Positions 26,561 to 33,389 of a stretch of DNA of 64,000 nucleotides are shown in pieces. The stretch comes from Burkholderiales bacterium (lineage in GTDB: Bacteria; Pseudomonadota; Gammaproteobacteria; Burkholderiales; Casimicrobiaceae). The translations under genes were made by a program, and so were the position numbers. The stretch's first letter is position 1; every line of letters starts with the position of its first letter. Location of the stretch: contig JAEUPL010000005.1 of the NCBI GenBank assembly GCA_016790165.1, positions 146,843-210,842 of the forward strand, written 5' to 3'. The notes beneath the pieces were generated by a model that was not told the DNA's origin, ran no database searches, and saw nothing but the letters and a program-made list of their open reading frames with translations.

Positions 26561-27958
26561 ATGACAACCCGCCTGCTCGTCGCCAATTCGTTGCGTCGTC
26601 GCGTCGCGCTCGCCGTTTCGTCGGCCCTCGCACTGGCAACGACCGCGACGCTCACGGGCTGCGCCAGTTTTGACCCGCACAATGTGCTCGGGCGCATGGC
26701 GAAACCCGCCGATCCGCCGCCCGCGCCATTGCCGGCCAGCACGCGGGCCGCTGCGCTCGACGCCGTGTGGACCACGATCAACGAGCGCTACTACCGCGCC
26801 GACCTCAACGGCGTTGACTGGCGCGCCGCGCGCGAGCGCTGGCAGGCAAAAATTCTCGGCGCACCCACCGACGACGAGTTCTGGAAGCTGCTCGACAAGA
26901 TGACCGGCGAGCTGGCCGATTCACACACGCGGGTCGAATCGCCCTCGGTGGTGGAGCGGCAACGCCTGATGCGAACGCCATCGCTTGGCTTGAACCTGCG
27001 GCTGCTTGACGGGCGACTGGCGGTCATGAGCGTGCACCCGGAATCAGAGGCCTGGTGGGCAGGCGTTCGCCCCGGCATGACGGTGGCGCAAATCGACGGT
27101 CAAGATGCGCTCACGCAATGGCGTGGCTGGGCCGGCGATGCGCGCAAGGTCTCCTCGCCACAGGCCGCGTTGCGATTGCCCCATCGTGCGCTGAACGAGC
27201 TGGCGGTCACGCGCAGTTACCGCAAACACGCGACGTTGCCGACGCTCGACGGTCTGGCGGTCAGCTTCGAACGCGACGACGGGACGCGCATTGACACTCA
27301 ACTCAAAGCCTGGGGCCTCAGCACGGCGCCGAGTGTTAGCCACCGCACGCTGCCGAGCGGCATTGGCTACGTTCGCCTCACATCATTCAGTGAGGCGCTG
27401 AAGGCGCCGTTGCTCGCCGCCATCACCTCGCTCAAGGACACGCCCGCACTGATTCTCGATCTGCGCGGCAATGGCGGCGGCTCCGGCGACATGGCCAACG
27501 CGCTGGTCGGCGCGTTTCTCAAGCAAAAAACGGCCTTGGGCGACGTGGTAACGCGCACGGCGAAGCCAGTCACCCTGGGCTTTGGCGCATACAAAATGAT
27601 CGAACTGAAACGGGAGGCCCCCGGCCGCGCCGACGCCTACGCCGGCAAGCTCGCCATCCTGATCGACCACGACAGTGCCAGCGCGTCCGAACTCACGGCG
27701 GCGGCGTTGCAATCGGTGGGCCGCGCCACGGTGGTGGGCGAAGTGTCCTGCGGCTGCCTGCTCGGTTTTCTGGGCTATGCCGCGTTGCCGGGGGGCGGTG
27801 CGCTGGCGTACAGCGAAATCGGATTCCGCACCGTCAAAGGCGACGTGATCGAAGGTCGCGGCGTGCTGCCCGACCTCGCCGTGACACGCAGTCTGAGCGA
27901 CCTGCGCCTCGCGCGGGATCGCGTGCTCGAGCAGGCGCAAGCGGCCCTGCTTCAGTAG
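26561..27958 (+). CDS. S41-family (C-terminal processing) peptidase lipoprotein
   Basis: A 465-residue protein with a lipoprotein signal ending LTGC (C34). A PDZ-like region (LAVMSVHPESEAWWAGVRPGMTVAQIDG) comes next, then the S41 tail-specific protease core with LILDLRGNGGGSGDMANALV and the catalytic Ser in DHDSASASELTAAALQ. It should be anchored in the outer membrane or periplasmic side and degrade or process periplasmic proteins. The catalytic Lys is likely downstream but I did not place it with certainty. Confidence 0.88.
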   Translation: MTTRLLVANSLRRRVALAVSSALALATTATLTGCASFDPHNVLGRMAKPADPPPAPLPASTRAAALDAVWTTINERYYRADLNGVDWRAARERWQAKILGAPTDDEFWKLLDKMTGELADSHTRVESPSVVERQRLMRTPSLGLNLRLLDGRLAVMSVHPESEAWWAGVRPGMTVAQIDGQDALTQWRGWAGDARKVSSPQAALRLPHRALNELAVTRSYRKHATLPTLDGLAVSFERDDGTRIDTQLKAWGLSTAPSVSHRTLPSGIGYVRLTSFSEALKAPLLAAITSLKDTPALILDLRGNGGGSGDMANALVGAFLKQKTALGDVVTRTAKPVTLGFGAYKMIELKREAPGRADAYAGKLAILIDHDSASASELTAAALQSVGRATVVGEVSCGCLLGFLGYAALPGGGALAYSEIGFRTVKGDVIEGRGVLPDLAVTRSLSDLRLARDRVLEQAQAALLQ

Positions 27959-27962
27959 AAGC

Positions 27963-27995
27963 ATCTTTTTGCCTGTATCGACCGGCGGGCGGTCG
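27963..27995 (+). repeat. REP-like hairpin repeat, left of the IS1595 element
   Basis: CTTTTTGCCTGTAT followed by the hairpin CGACC-GGCGGGC-GGTCG (27979-27995), immediately outside the IS target duplication. It is a copy of the repeat family described at 10664-10785. The matching inverted copy lies on the other side of the element at 30383-30414. Confidence 0.55.
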
Positions 27996-28003
27996 TTTCA
28001 GCG

Positions 28004-28011
28004 TAATTTTT
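28004..28011 (+). repeat. 8-bp target site duplication, left copy (TAATTTTT)
   Basis: TAATTTTT directly abuts the left terminal repeat and is repeated exactly at 30356-30363 next to the right terminal repeat. Eight base pairs is the duplication length typical of the IS1595 family. Confidence 0.88.
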
Positions 28012-28036
28012 CGCAATTATCCCCTTGACGCACCCA
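28012..28036 (+). repeat. Left terminal inverted repeat
   Basis: Begins CGCAATTATCCCC then TTGACG. The 25 bases match the inverse of 30331-30355 at 22 positions. The embedded TTGACG doubles as a promoter -35 element. Confidence 0.88.
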
Positions 28037-28053
28037 CTGTGCGGGCGTACAGT
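28025..28053 (+). promoter_or_regulatory. Sigma-70-like promoter starting inside the left terminal repeat
   Basis: TTGACG at 28025-28030, a 17-bp spacer, and TACAGT at 28048-28053, reading into the passenger gene at 28080 (ribosome-binding site AGGAGAG near 28067-28073). Confidence 0.7.
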
Positions 28054-28079
28054 GTTGGTTTCTACTAGGAGAGAATCCC

Positions 28080-28382
28080 ATGGCGTGCGTCCTCATTGGT
28101 TATGACGTCAACAAGACAGGCCAGGATTACACCGACCTGATTGAAGAAATCAAGCGCATTTCCGCGACCCGGTGGCACTGTCTAGATTCCACTTGGATAC
28201 TCAAGACCGATCAATCACCTAAGGCGATCCGCGATCAGTTGAAAGGGCACGTAGACGACAACGACGAGCTACTTGTCATCGCGCTTCAGCGGGAAGCGGC
28301 GTGGCATGGGTTTTCGGATAAGTGTTCGAACTGGTTGCAGAACAACCTTTGGCCCCGCCGTAGAACGCATCGCGCAACTTGA
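28080..28382 (+). CDS. SinR-family/Cas2-like small protein
   Basis: A 100-residue protein beginning MACVLIGYDVNKTGQDYTDLIEEIK, with the central WHCLDSTWILKTDQSPKAIRDQL and DDNDELLVIAL. This resembles the stand-alone proteins annotated SinR family, which look like a Cas2/VapD-type ferredoxin fold; function unknown. AGGAGAG lies 7 bp upstream of the ATG. The last ten residues (WPRRRTHRAT) do not look like the family's usual end and overlap an opposing ORF, so the 3' end may have been remodelled. No cas1 or CRISPR array accompanies it. Confidence 0.7.
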   Translation: MACVLIGYDVNKTGQDYTDLIEEIKRISATRWHCLDSTWILKTDQSPKAIRDQLKGHVDDNDELLVIALQREAAWHGFSDKCSNWLQNNLWPRRRTHRAT

Positions 28383-28440
28383 TCGGCACACGCAACGCCG
28401 CTGCGACAGCGAACAGGATTTTAATTCGCAGCTTCTTCAT
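28276..28440 (-). CDS. Possible small protein opposing the SinR-like gene
   Basis: A 54-codon frame MKKLRIKILFAVAAALRVPIKLRDAF... with GGAGC 7 bp before its ATG. The N-terminal half reads like a genuine small protein with a hydrophobic helix. The C-terminal half is antisense to the SinR-like gene and looks like chance sequence, which suggests a truncated gene joined to its neighbour. No known family recognised. Confidence 0.35.
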   Translation of the reverse strand: MKKLRIKILFAVAAALRVPIKLRDAFYGGAKGCSATSSNTYPKTHATPLPAEAR

Positions 28441-28452
28441 GTTTGCTCCATA

Positions 28453-28480
28453 AAAAAACCGGCTCACTGGCCGGTTTTTT
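28453..28480. terminator. Bidirectional terminator hairpin
   Basis: AAAAAACCGG, 8-nt loop, CCGGTTTTTT. On the + strand it can end SinR-like transcripts. It also sits just upstream of the minus-strand small ORF start, so read-through from the right would be blocked. Confidence 0.75.
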
Positions 28481-28579
28481 GTTTTGCGTTGGTTGCAGTC
28501 GCTTCATTGCGGGTTTGTTGTTTTTTTGCGTGGCTTGGTGGGGTCATAAGCATGCGGGTAAGCGTTTCATCGAATCCGC

Positions 28580-28607
28580 TTGATTTGCTTTCCTCTGCGG
28601 ATACAAT
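28580..28607 (+). promoter_or_regulatory. Predicted promoter for the HARE-like gene
   Basis: TTGATT at 28580-28585, a 16-bp spacer and TACAAT at 28602-28607, about 35 bp before the ATG at 28642. No clear Shine-Dalgarno follows. Confidence 0.55.
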
Positions 28608-28641
28608 CGTCGCATCGGGACTAACTGCTTTTTCTCTTCCC

Positions 28642-29082
28642 ATGTCTACTAACTCCGATGACATTGTGTCAAAACGCCTTGCGGAACTCCAAGCGGAAAT
28701 GCAAGAGCTACAGGTCTACCTGAAAGTTAAGGCTCGCCTAGAAAGCGCGCAAAACGCCGCCAGCTCGAAAAGCAAGCCCGCTCAAACCCGAGCGCATCTA
28801 GCCGTTGCAAGTAAACCTCGCGGAAGCACCAAGGATGCGATCCAACGCGCCGCCGAACAAGCAATTGCTGCATTCGGAAGCATGAAGTCTACTCCGCTAC
28901 TTGAAGCAATTGATGCGAAATTCAACGGCCTTGAGCTAGTTCGCGGCAAGGACCACAAGGCGCGTATTGCCAACTTGTCTTCAACATTAAGCCGTTCTGC
29001 TCGTTTTGAAAGCAGCCCCTCTGGATGGGTTGTCGTTCAAAAAGACAAACCCCCTCAAACCGCGAAGCTTGAGGGGGTTTAG
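28642..29082 (+). CDS. Coiled-coil plus HARE-type winged-helix protein
   Basis: A 146-residue passenger protein. Residues 8-40 form a heptad-like helix (IVSKRLAELQAEMQELQVYL) likely to dimerise. After a basic linker, residues 63-132 resemble the HARE/winged-helix module found in restriction-modification and chromatin proteins, with TPLLEAIDAKF and the hallmark NLSSTLSRSARFESSPSGWVVV. A DNA-binding role, for example transposition control or target modification, is inferred. The longer frame to 28273 is rejected. The stop codon lies inside a terminator stem. Confidence 0.65.
   Translation: MSTNSDDIVSKRLAELQAEMQELQVYLKVKARLESAQNAASSKSKPAQTRAHLAVASKPRGSTKDAIQRAAEQAIAAFGSMKSTPLLEAIDAKFNGLELVRGKDHKARIANLSSTLSRSARFESSPSGWVVVQKDKPPQTAKLEGV
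29047..29080 (+). terminator. Hairpin overlapping the end of the HARE-like gene
   Basis: AAACCCCCTCAA pairs perfectly with TTGAGGGGGTTT (12 bp, 10-nt loop). There is only a short T-run, so it may be a 3'-end processing or partial termination signal upstream of the tRNA-like RNA. Confidence 0.65.
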
Positions 29083-29088
29083 GGTTTC

Positions 29089-29158
29089 GGGGCAGTCATC
29101 GGTATGACGCGGAAGACTTTGGACCTACCGCGCGCCAGTTCGACTCTGGTCTGCTCCA
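29089..29158 (+). ncRNA. tRNA-like RNA with expanded anticodon arm
   Basis: The segment can fold as a cloverleaf. Acceptor GGGGCAG (29089-29095) pairs with CTGCTCC (29151-29157). The minimal D arm is TCAT-CGGT-ATGA. The T arm is GCCAG-TTCGACT-CTGGT, with the canonical TTCGA loop. A discriminator A is followed by CTT rather than CCA. The anticodon arm is abnormal: GCGG/CCGC closes a 15-nt region containing CTTTGGA, which could present a UUG (Gln) anticodon with internal mismatches. It may be a degenerate or specialised element-borne tRNA-Gln, or a tRNA mimic. Covariance scoring was not possible here. Confidence 0.55.
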
Positions 29159-29208
29159 CTTTGTGCAACTCAACCAAGGAGATTTAAATGCAACCAACCT
29201 AGCCCGCG

Positions 29209-29220
29209 AAAGGAGGTGAG
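29209..29220 (+). promoter_or_regulatory. Near-complete anti-16S Shine-Dalgarno
   Basis: AAAGGAGGTGAG is complementary to the 16S rRNA 3' end over about 11 bases, much longer than an ordinary ribosome-binding site. It lies 4 bp before the ATG of a 14-codon ORF. Confidence 0.6.
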
Positions 29221-29224
29221 CTAC

Positions 29225-29269
29225 ATGCCGCCGCCACGAATGGCTGCGCTGAGAAAACCCATTAGCTGA
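29225..29269 (+). CDS. 14-residue micro-ORF behind a super-Shine-Dalgarno
   Basis: Encodes MPPPRMAALRKPIS followed by TGA. An even shorter frame (ATG CAA CCA ACC TAG, 29188-29202), with AAGGAGAT upstream, precedes it. The strength of the ribosome-binding site argues that ribosomes are recruited, but whether the peptide matters or the binding itself is the function cannot be decided from sequence. Confidence 0.35.
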   Translation: MPPPRMAALRKPIS

Positions 29270-29322
29270 GTCCGGCGCGCTTGGCACCGTCTACAACTTT
29301 CCACAAAAGTACTGTAGTTTGC

Positions 29323-29358
29323 AAGCAACAAGGAGTCAATCTTCTTGTTGCTTTTTTT
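29323..29358 (+). terminator. Rho-independent terminator after the tRNA-like/micro-ORF region
   Basis: AAGCAACAAG pairs with CTTGTTGCTT across an 11-nt loop and is followed by TTTTTTT on the + strand. It ends rightward passenger transcription just before the 3' end of the transposase gene. Confidence 0.8.
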
Positions 29359-29366
29359 CGCTTTCT

Positions 29367-30290
29367 TCATCGGCGACTTGGTTGCGAATACATCAACCTC
29401 TTCCCGCCAATTCCAACCAACGCCAAGTTTGCGCGCTGTACGTCACTCATCTTGCGCGCGTTGTACCTGAAGTCAAATTCCTTGATGTATCGACGCAGAT
29501 GCTTTTTGCCGACATGATGAAAAGTACCAATCAGGCCACGTTTCAGGATGCTGAAAAAGCCCTCAATCGTGTTCGTATGGGCATTTCCACGGGCGTACTC
29601 TTTCGCCGAGTGTTTGACCGTCTGATGACTCGCGAATTCCTTGCCGATAGGCTTGTAGAGCTTCAACTCGTCAGTCATCAGGTTCGCTTCTTCGGCGATG
29701 TGTTCTTTCAGAATGGTGCGCAGTGTCGTTCCGTTGACCGCTTTGACGTGGAAACTACGCACATTGCCGTCACGCTCAACTAGCGCCACGATCTTTTCCT
29801 TGTGGTCGCCACCACGGCCTTTGTATTTGCGGCCAATCTTGCTGCGCTTACTGTTACCCCAGTACGTTTCGTCCGCCTCAACCGTTCCGCCACCAGCGCC
29901 TAGCAAACCGTTCGGATCATTGGTCATCGCTTCGCGGATGCGGTGCGACATGAACCACGCGGTTTTGTATGTCACGCCGAGCATGCGCTTCAATTGCAGA
30001 CTGCTGATGCCTTTCTTGCTGGCGCACATCAGGTACACCGCTTGCAACCAGACATTCAGCGCGATCTTGCTGCGCTCGAATACCGTCCCGACCGTTACCG
30101 TGAACTGCTTACGGCAGTCGCCGCACTTGTAGAGGCCCGCACGGTGCTTTTCGCCTTTCAGGGCATACGCACGATCTACGACGCCACAGTGCGGGCATAC
30201 AACGCCGTTTGACCAGCGCAACGCCTCAAGATACTCGCGGGCCTTGTCCGCGTCTTGGAAGTGAGGTTGGTTTAGTACAGCTGCGCCCAT
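29367..30290 (-). CDS. IS1595-family (ISXO2-like DDE) transposase
   Basis: A 307-residue transposase. The N-terminal zinc ribbon has CPHC and CGDC pairs. The DDE_Tnp_IS1595 core follows, with GGGTVEADETYWGN (first Asp), LMTDELKLY (second Asp) and HTNTIEGFFSILKRG, where the N/H-Glu position completes the active site. Start MGAAVLNQPHF has GGAGAAAATC directly upstream. It reads full length with no frameshift, so the element may still be active. Confidence 0.95.
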   Translation of the reverse strand: MGAAVLNQPHFQDADKAREYLEALRWSNGVVCPHCGVVDRAYALKGEKHRAGLYKCGDCRKQFTVTVGTVFERSKIALNVWLQAVYLMCASKKGISSLQLKRMLGVTYKTAWFMSHRIREAMTNDPNGLLGAGGGTVEADETYWGNSKRSKIGRKYKGRGGDHKEKIVALVERDGNVRSFHVKAVNGTTLRTILKEHIAEEANLMTDELKLYKPIGKEFASHQTVKHSAKEYARGNAHTNTIEGFFSILKRGLIGTFHHVGKKHLRRYIKEFDFRYNARKMSDVQRANLALVGIGGKRLMYSQPSRR

Positions 30291-30313
30291 GATTTTCTCC
30301 GGTCAATGGCGTT

Positions 30314-30342
30314 ATTCTGACTAAATCAGTTGGGTTTGTCAA
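30314..30342 (-). promoter_or_regulatory. Promoter inside the right terminal repeat, reading into the transposase
   Basis: On the minus strand TTGACA (30342-30337), a 17-bp spacer and CAGAAT (30319-30314). The -35 hexamer is part of the terminal repeat, mirroring the left end. Confidence 0.65.
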
Positions 30343-30355
30343 CGGGATAATTGCG
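30331..30355 (-). repeat. Right terminal inverted repeat
   Basis: On the minus strand it begins CGCAATTATCCCG then TTGACA. It matches the left end at 22 of 25 positions. Confidence 0.88.
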
Positions 30356-30363
30356 TAATTTTT
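30356..30363 (+). repeat. 8-bp target site duplication, right copy (TAATTTTT)
   Basis: Exact copy of 28004-28011. Confidence 0.88.
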
Positions 30364-30382
30364 CTTAAAGTCGACATTACAG

Positions 30383-30414
30383 CAAAATGTGCTGTAACGA
30401 CCGCCGGCTGGTTA
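30383..30414 (-). repeat. REP-like repeat, right of the IS1595 element
   Basis: Inverted relative to the copy at 27963-27995. It carries the CGACC-GCCGGCT-GGT core with an imperfect second arm. The IS therefore sits between two oppositely oriented copies, as if it landed in a REP pair. Confidence 0.45.
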
Positions 30415-30511
30415 TTCGCCATAAGAAGCCAATCGCGAAGTCGGCGCCGCGCTGTTATCCAAATCGGGCTAGCATCGCGGCTCCCTCTTCCGGCACCGCG
30501 TCACCGTCCCC

Positions 30512-31687
30512 ATGCAATTCGCCGACCGCCTGCAAAACGTCGAAACCTCCGCCATCCGTGAGTTGTTCAAGCTGCTTGGGAAGCCCGGCATCATCAGCTT
30601 CGCCGGTGGCTTCCCCGACCCGGCGCTGTTTGACGTCGAAGGCGTGCGCCTGGCCACCGAGGCCGCGCTGGCCGACAACCCCGGTGCGGTGCTGCAATAC
30701 GGCGCTACCGAAGGCTTCGGCCCCATGCGCGAGGCCGCCGCCGCCTTCATGCGGAACAAGGGCGCCAGCGTCACGCCCGAGCAGCTGATCATCACCACCG
30801 GCAGCCAGCAGGCGCTCGATCTGATCGGCAAGACCCTGATCACGCCGGGCGACAAGGTGATCGTCGAGGCACCCACATTCCTCGCCACCATCCAGTGCTT
30901 CAAGCTCTACGGCGCCGACCTGATCACCGCACCGATCGACGCCGACGGTGTGCAGGCCGACAAGCTGGAAGCGCTGATCGACGAGCACAAGCCGAAATTC
31001 GTCTACCTGATCCCAACGTTCGGCAACCCGAGCGGCGCCATGCTCTCGCTCGAACGCCGCAAGCGCATCCTCGAAGTCGCGGCGCGCACCCAAACGCTGA
31101 TTGTCGAAGACGACCCGTACGGCGAACTCTACTTCGGCGCCGCGCCGCCACCGTCGATGCTGGCGCTGAGCGATGGCATTCCAGGCAGCCGCGACTGGCT
31201 CGCGCACTGCGGCAGCATGAGCAAAATCCTCTCGCCGGGCCTGCGCGTGGGCTTCCTCATCGCGAGGCCCGAGCTGCTCGCCAAAGCCACGATGTGCAAG
31301 CAGTTCAGCGATGCCCACACCAGCAACCTCACGCAAGCCACCGCCGCCAAATACTTGGGCCTCGGCCGCCTCGACAACGCGCTCGCCAAAGTGCGCGCCA
31401 CCTACGCCGAGCGCGCCCGCGTGATGGGCGAATGCCTCAAACGCGAGCTCGGTGACGCCATCGAATTCAACGCCCCGCACGGGGGCATGTTCGTCTGGGC
31501 GCGGCTGACGGGCGGCCGCAACGCCAACGAGTTCGCACAACGCGCGATCGAAAAGCTCGTCGCCTTCGTGCCCGGCGCGCCGTTCTTCGCCCGCGACCCC
31601 GACGTTTCGACGCTGCGGCTGTCGTTCGCGACCGCCGATCTGGCGAAGATTGAAGAAGGGATTGGGCGATTGGGGAAGGCGTTGTAG
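30512..31687 (+). CDS. PLP-dependent aminotransferase (class I/II, 2-aminoadipate/MocR-core type)
   Basis: A 391-residue fold-type I aminotransferase. Signature segments include FAGGFPDPALFD at the N-terminus, TTGSQQALDLIGKTL, YLIPTFGNPSGAML, the EDDPYGELYF Asp-Tyr pair and the PLP lysine in GSMSKILSPGLRVGFL. This family includes LysN-like 2-aminoadipate and aromatic/branched-chain transaminases; substrate not determined. It begins about 150 bp beyond the IS1595 element. Confidence 0.9.
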   Translation: MQFADRLQNVETSAIRELFKLLGKPGIISFAGGFPDPALFDVEGVRLATEAALADNPGAVLQYGATEGFGPMREAAAAFMRNKGASVTPEQLIITTGSQQALDLIGKTLITPGDKVIVEAPTFLATIQCFKLYGADLITAPIDADGVQADKLEALIDEHKPKFVYLIPTFGNPSGAMLSLERRKRILEVAARTQTLIVEDDPYGELYFGAAPPPSMLALSDGIPGSRDWLAHCGSMSKILSPGLRVGFLIARPELLAKATMCKQFSDAHTSNLTQATAAKYLGLGRLDNALAKVRATYAERARVMGECLKRELGDAIEFNAPHGGMFVWARLTGGRNANEFAQRAIEKLVAFVPGAPFFARDPDVSTLRLSFATADLAKIEEGIGRLGKAL

Positions 31688-31825
31688 GACCGACGTTTCA
31701 GCGCCGACCCGATTCGTGGCCGCAAACGGCCCAACTCAACGGCGACGCCAGTCGGCGTGGTGGGGCGCGGTCAAGGTGTGCTCCAGACGGCGGCGATGCC
31801 GCGCCGCAATGCCGCAGCCGGACCC

Positions 31826-32641
31826 TCAGGCGTCCTGTTCGATGATCGGTAGATCCGCCTCGCGGTGCCCCTGCGCGAGCAGCGCATGCAGCACGGCGAG
31901 CGCGCCATAGGCGTCGTTCGCCGCGTAGACGCATTGCCCTTCGCTCAACTGCGCAGCCGCCCAATTCGACGTGCTCCACCGCTTGGACTTGACGAAGCGC
32001 TGCTGCAGCACCATCGCCACGGCCGTTTTGACGCCGACTTCGTTGCGATAGCCCTGCCTGCGAAACCAGGTGGTGAGGTCCAGCACCGTATGGAGCGGCG
32101 TGCCGAGTCGCGCGCGAATGTGCCCGCGATCTGATCGCAGGCCGAAGCCCACTTTGACCGTCGAGCCCGAGGCAAGCACCGCCGCGAGCGCGTCCCGCGA
32201 GGCGGCGTTGTGCACTTGAAACAGCCATGCGGCGTCGCGCTTGGCGAACTGCACGACGTGCGGCCCCGTCGCCGCCTCGCCGCGCGCGAAGGTGGGCTTC
32301 GATTCGGTGTCGAAGCCGATGTATCGCTCGGCGAGCAATTGCTCCACCGCCTGCGCGAATTGCTCGCGCGTTTGCGGCACCTGGATGCGTGCCAGCGGCA
32401 ACGCGTCGAACGGCGGCAGCGCGTCGATGGCGTCGCGCGAGGGCAACGCGGCGCGCGGTGTTGGGGAGTGCGCTGGCACTCCGCGTGGCGCGGCGGTGAC
32501 AGCAGTCGACGGGACGGCGGATGTCGCCGCGACCTGCTGCGACGTGTCCGCGGTTTGCTCCGTTGCCGCTGGCTCCGGCACCGCACCTGCCGCCCGTTTG
32601 GCGGGCGCGCGCAACAGCGCGGCAACTTCAGTCGCGCACAT
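31826..32641 (-). CDS. RNase D-like 3'-5' exonuclease domain protein
   Basis: From the ATG at 32639-32641 the product has 271 residues. An Ala/Pro/Thr-rich linker occupies about the first 80, then a DnaQ-like 3'-5' exonuclease domain with ExoI YIGFDTESKP (DxE), ExoII-type KVGFGLRSDRGHI, and ExoIII YAANDAYGALAVL (YxxxD). Likely degrades or trims RNA or DNA 3' ends. The start overlaps the SDR gene by 14 bp, so the two are coupled. The 69 extra residues of the longest frame lie inside the SDR gene and are rejected. Confidence 0.85.
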   Translation of the reverse strand: MCATEVAALLRAPAKRAAGAVPEPAATEQTADTSQQVAATSAVPSTAVTAAPRGVPAHSPTPRAALPSRDAIDALPPFDALPLARIQVPQTREQFAQAVEQLLAERYIGFDTESKPTFARGEAATGPHVVQFAKRDAAWLFQVHNAASRDALAAVLASGSTVKVGFGLRSDRGHIRARLGTPLHTVLDLTTWFRRQGYRNEVGVKTAVAMVLQQRFVKSKRWSTSNWAAAQLSEGQCVYAANDAYGALAVLHALLAQGHREADLPIIEQDA

Positions 32642-33386
32642 CGGCAACCGGATCGGCGCCAAAATCGGCGCGGTCAAGCCAGTTGAGCACGCGCTCGGCG
32701 GCGGCCTCCGGCGTCCAGAGCTGGCCGCTCTGCTTGTAGTCCACGAATTGCCCGTGTGCGGGGAAGTCTTCCGGGCGTGCGTTGCGCAGATGCGTTTGCA
32801 TGTCGGTGTCAACAATGCCCGGAGCCAGCGAGACGACCTTCGCACCATTGGCGACCGCCGCCTCCTCGATCGCGATCACGCGTGAGGCGTGATCCATACC
32901 TGCCTTGATGGCACTGTAGACCGCCTGTGATGCCATCGCGCGACGACCGTTGCCCGACGAAATATTGAGCACACGGCGCGGGCACGACCACGCGGACGTG
33001 GCGCGCAGGAACGCGGCCGAGAGTTGCAGCGTGGCCGTGAGACCGACTGCGACGGCGCGCGCAATATCGTCGGCAGCCAGCGCACGCAGCGGCGCGATTT
33101 GCGGCAGCACGGCGGCGTTGTTGATCAGTGTGACGGACCGCGGTGGCGCAGCGTGCCCCGCCTGTGCGAGCCACTCGGCGAGCCGCGCGCTGACCGCCGC
33201 CGCATCACTCAAGTCTGTGCACCACTGCTCAACCGCGGCGCCGTTGCGTGCGGCGTGGGTGGCCAGCGCGTCGCTCGCCGTGCGTGCAACGGTCAGCAGG
33301 CGCACGCCCGGCGTGGCCACCGCGTTCGCCATCGCGAGGCCGAGCCCGCGTGACGCCCCCGTGATGACGTAGATGGCTTCGCTCAT
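32628..33386 (-). CDS. Short-chain dehydrogenase/reductase (SDR)
   Basis: A 252-residue classical SDR: NAD(P)-binding TGASRGLGLAMA, the LINNAAVLP motif, the Ser in LNISSGNGRR, and the catalytic YSAIKAG (YxxxK). The LAPGIVDTDMQ segment is typical. It resembles sepiapterin reductase/benzil reductase-like SDRs, but the substrate is unknown. It follows the Bug-family gene by 3 bp. Confidence 0.9.
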   Translation of the reverse strand: MSEAIYVITGASRGLGLAMANAVATPGVRLLTVARTASDALATHAARNGAAVEQWCTDLSDAAAVSARLAEWLAQAGHAAPPRSVTLINNAAVLPQIAPLRALAADDIARAVAVGLTATLQLSAAFLRATSAWSCPRRVLNISSGNGRRAMASQAVYSAIKAGMDHASRVIAIEEAAVANGAKVVSLAPGIVDTDMQTHLRNARPEDFPAHGQFVDYKQSGQLWTPEAAAERVLNWLDRADFGADPVADVRD

Positions 33387-33389
33387 CGC

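Larger units (their letters stand above)
28012..30355. mobile_element. IS1595-family insertion element with passenger genes
   Basis: A 2344-bp element bounded by imperfect terminal inverted repeats (28012-28036 and 30331-30355) that match at 22 of 25 positions and share CGCAATTATCCC at the outer ends. It is flanked by an exact 8-bp duplication. The transposase gene occupies the right end on the minus strand. The left 1.3 kb carries a SinR/Cas2-like gene, a small antisense ORF, a HARE-type winged-helix gene and a tRNA-like RNA with a micro-ORF. Passenger-bearing IS1595 members (tIS) are known, but I do not know of this gene set. Confidence 0.88.

Noticed and set aside
28080-28382. CRISPR-Cas adaptation module because of the Cas2-like fold
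   Set aside because: No cas1, effector genes or direct-repeat array are present; the gene is an IS passenger.
29089-29158. Ordinary functional tRNA-Gln
   Set aside because: The anticodon arm is too long and mismatched and the D arm too short for a canonical tRNA, so I call it tRNA-like only.
29319-29783. Open frame antisense to the transposase 3' end
   Set aside because: Opposes a complete IS1595 transposase and shows no family features.
30455-31540. 361-codon minus-strand frame opposite the aminotransferase
   Set aside because: Shadow of a gene with an intact PLP-binding lysine motif.
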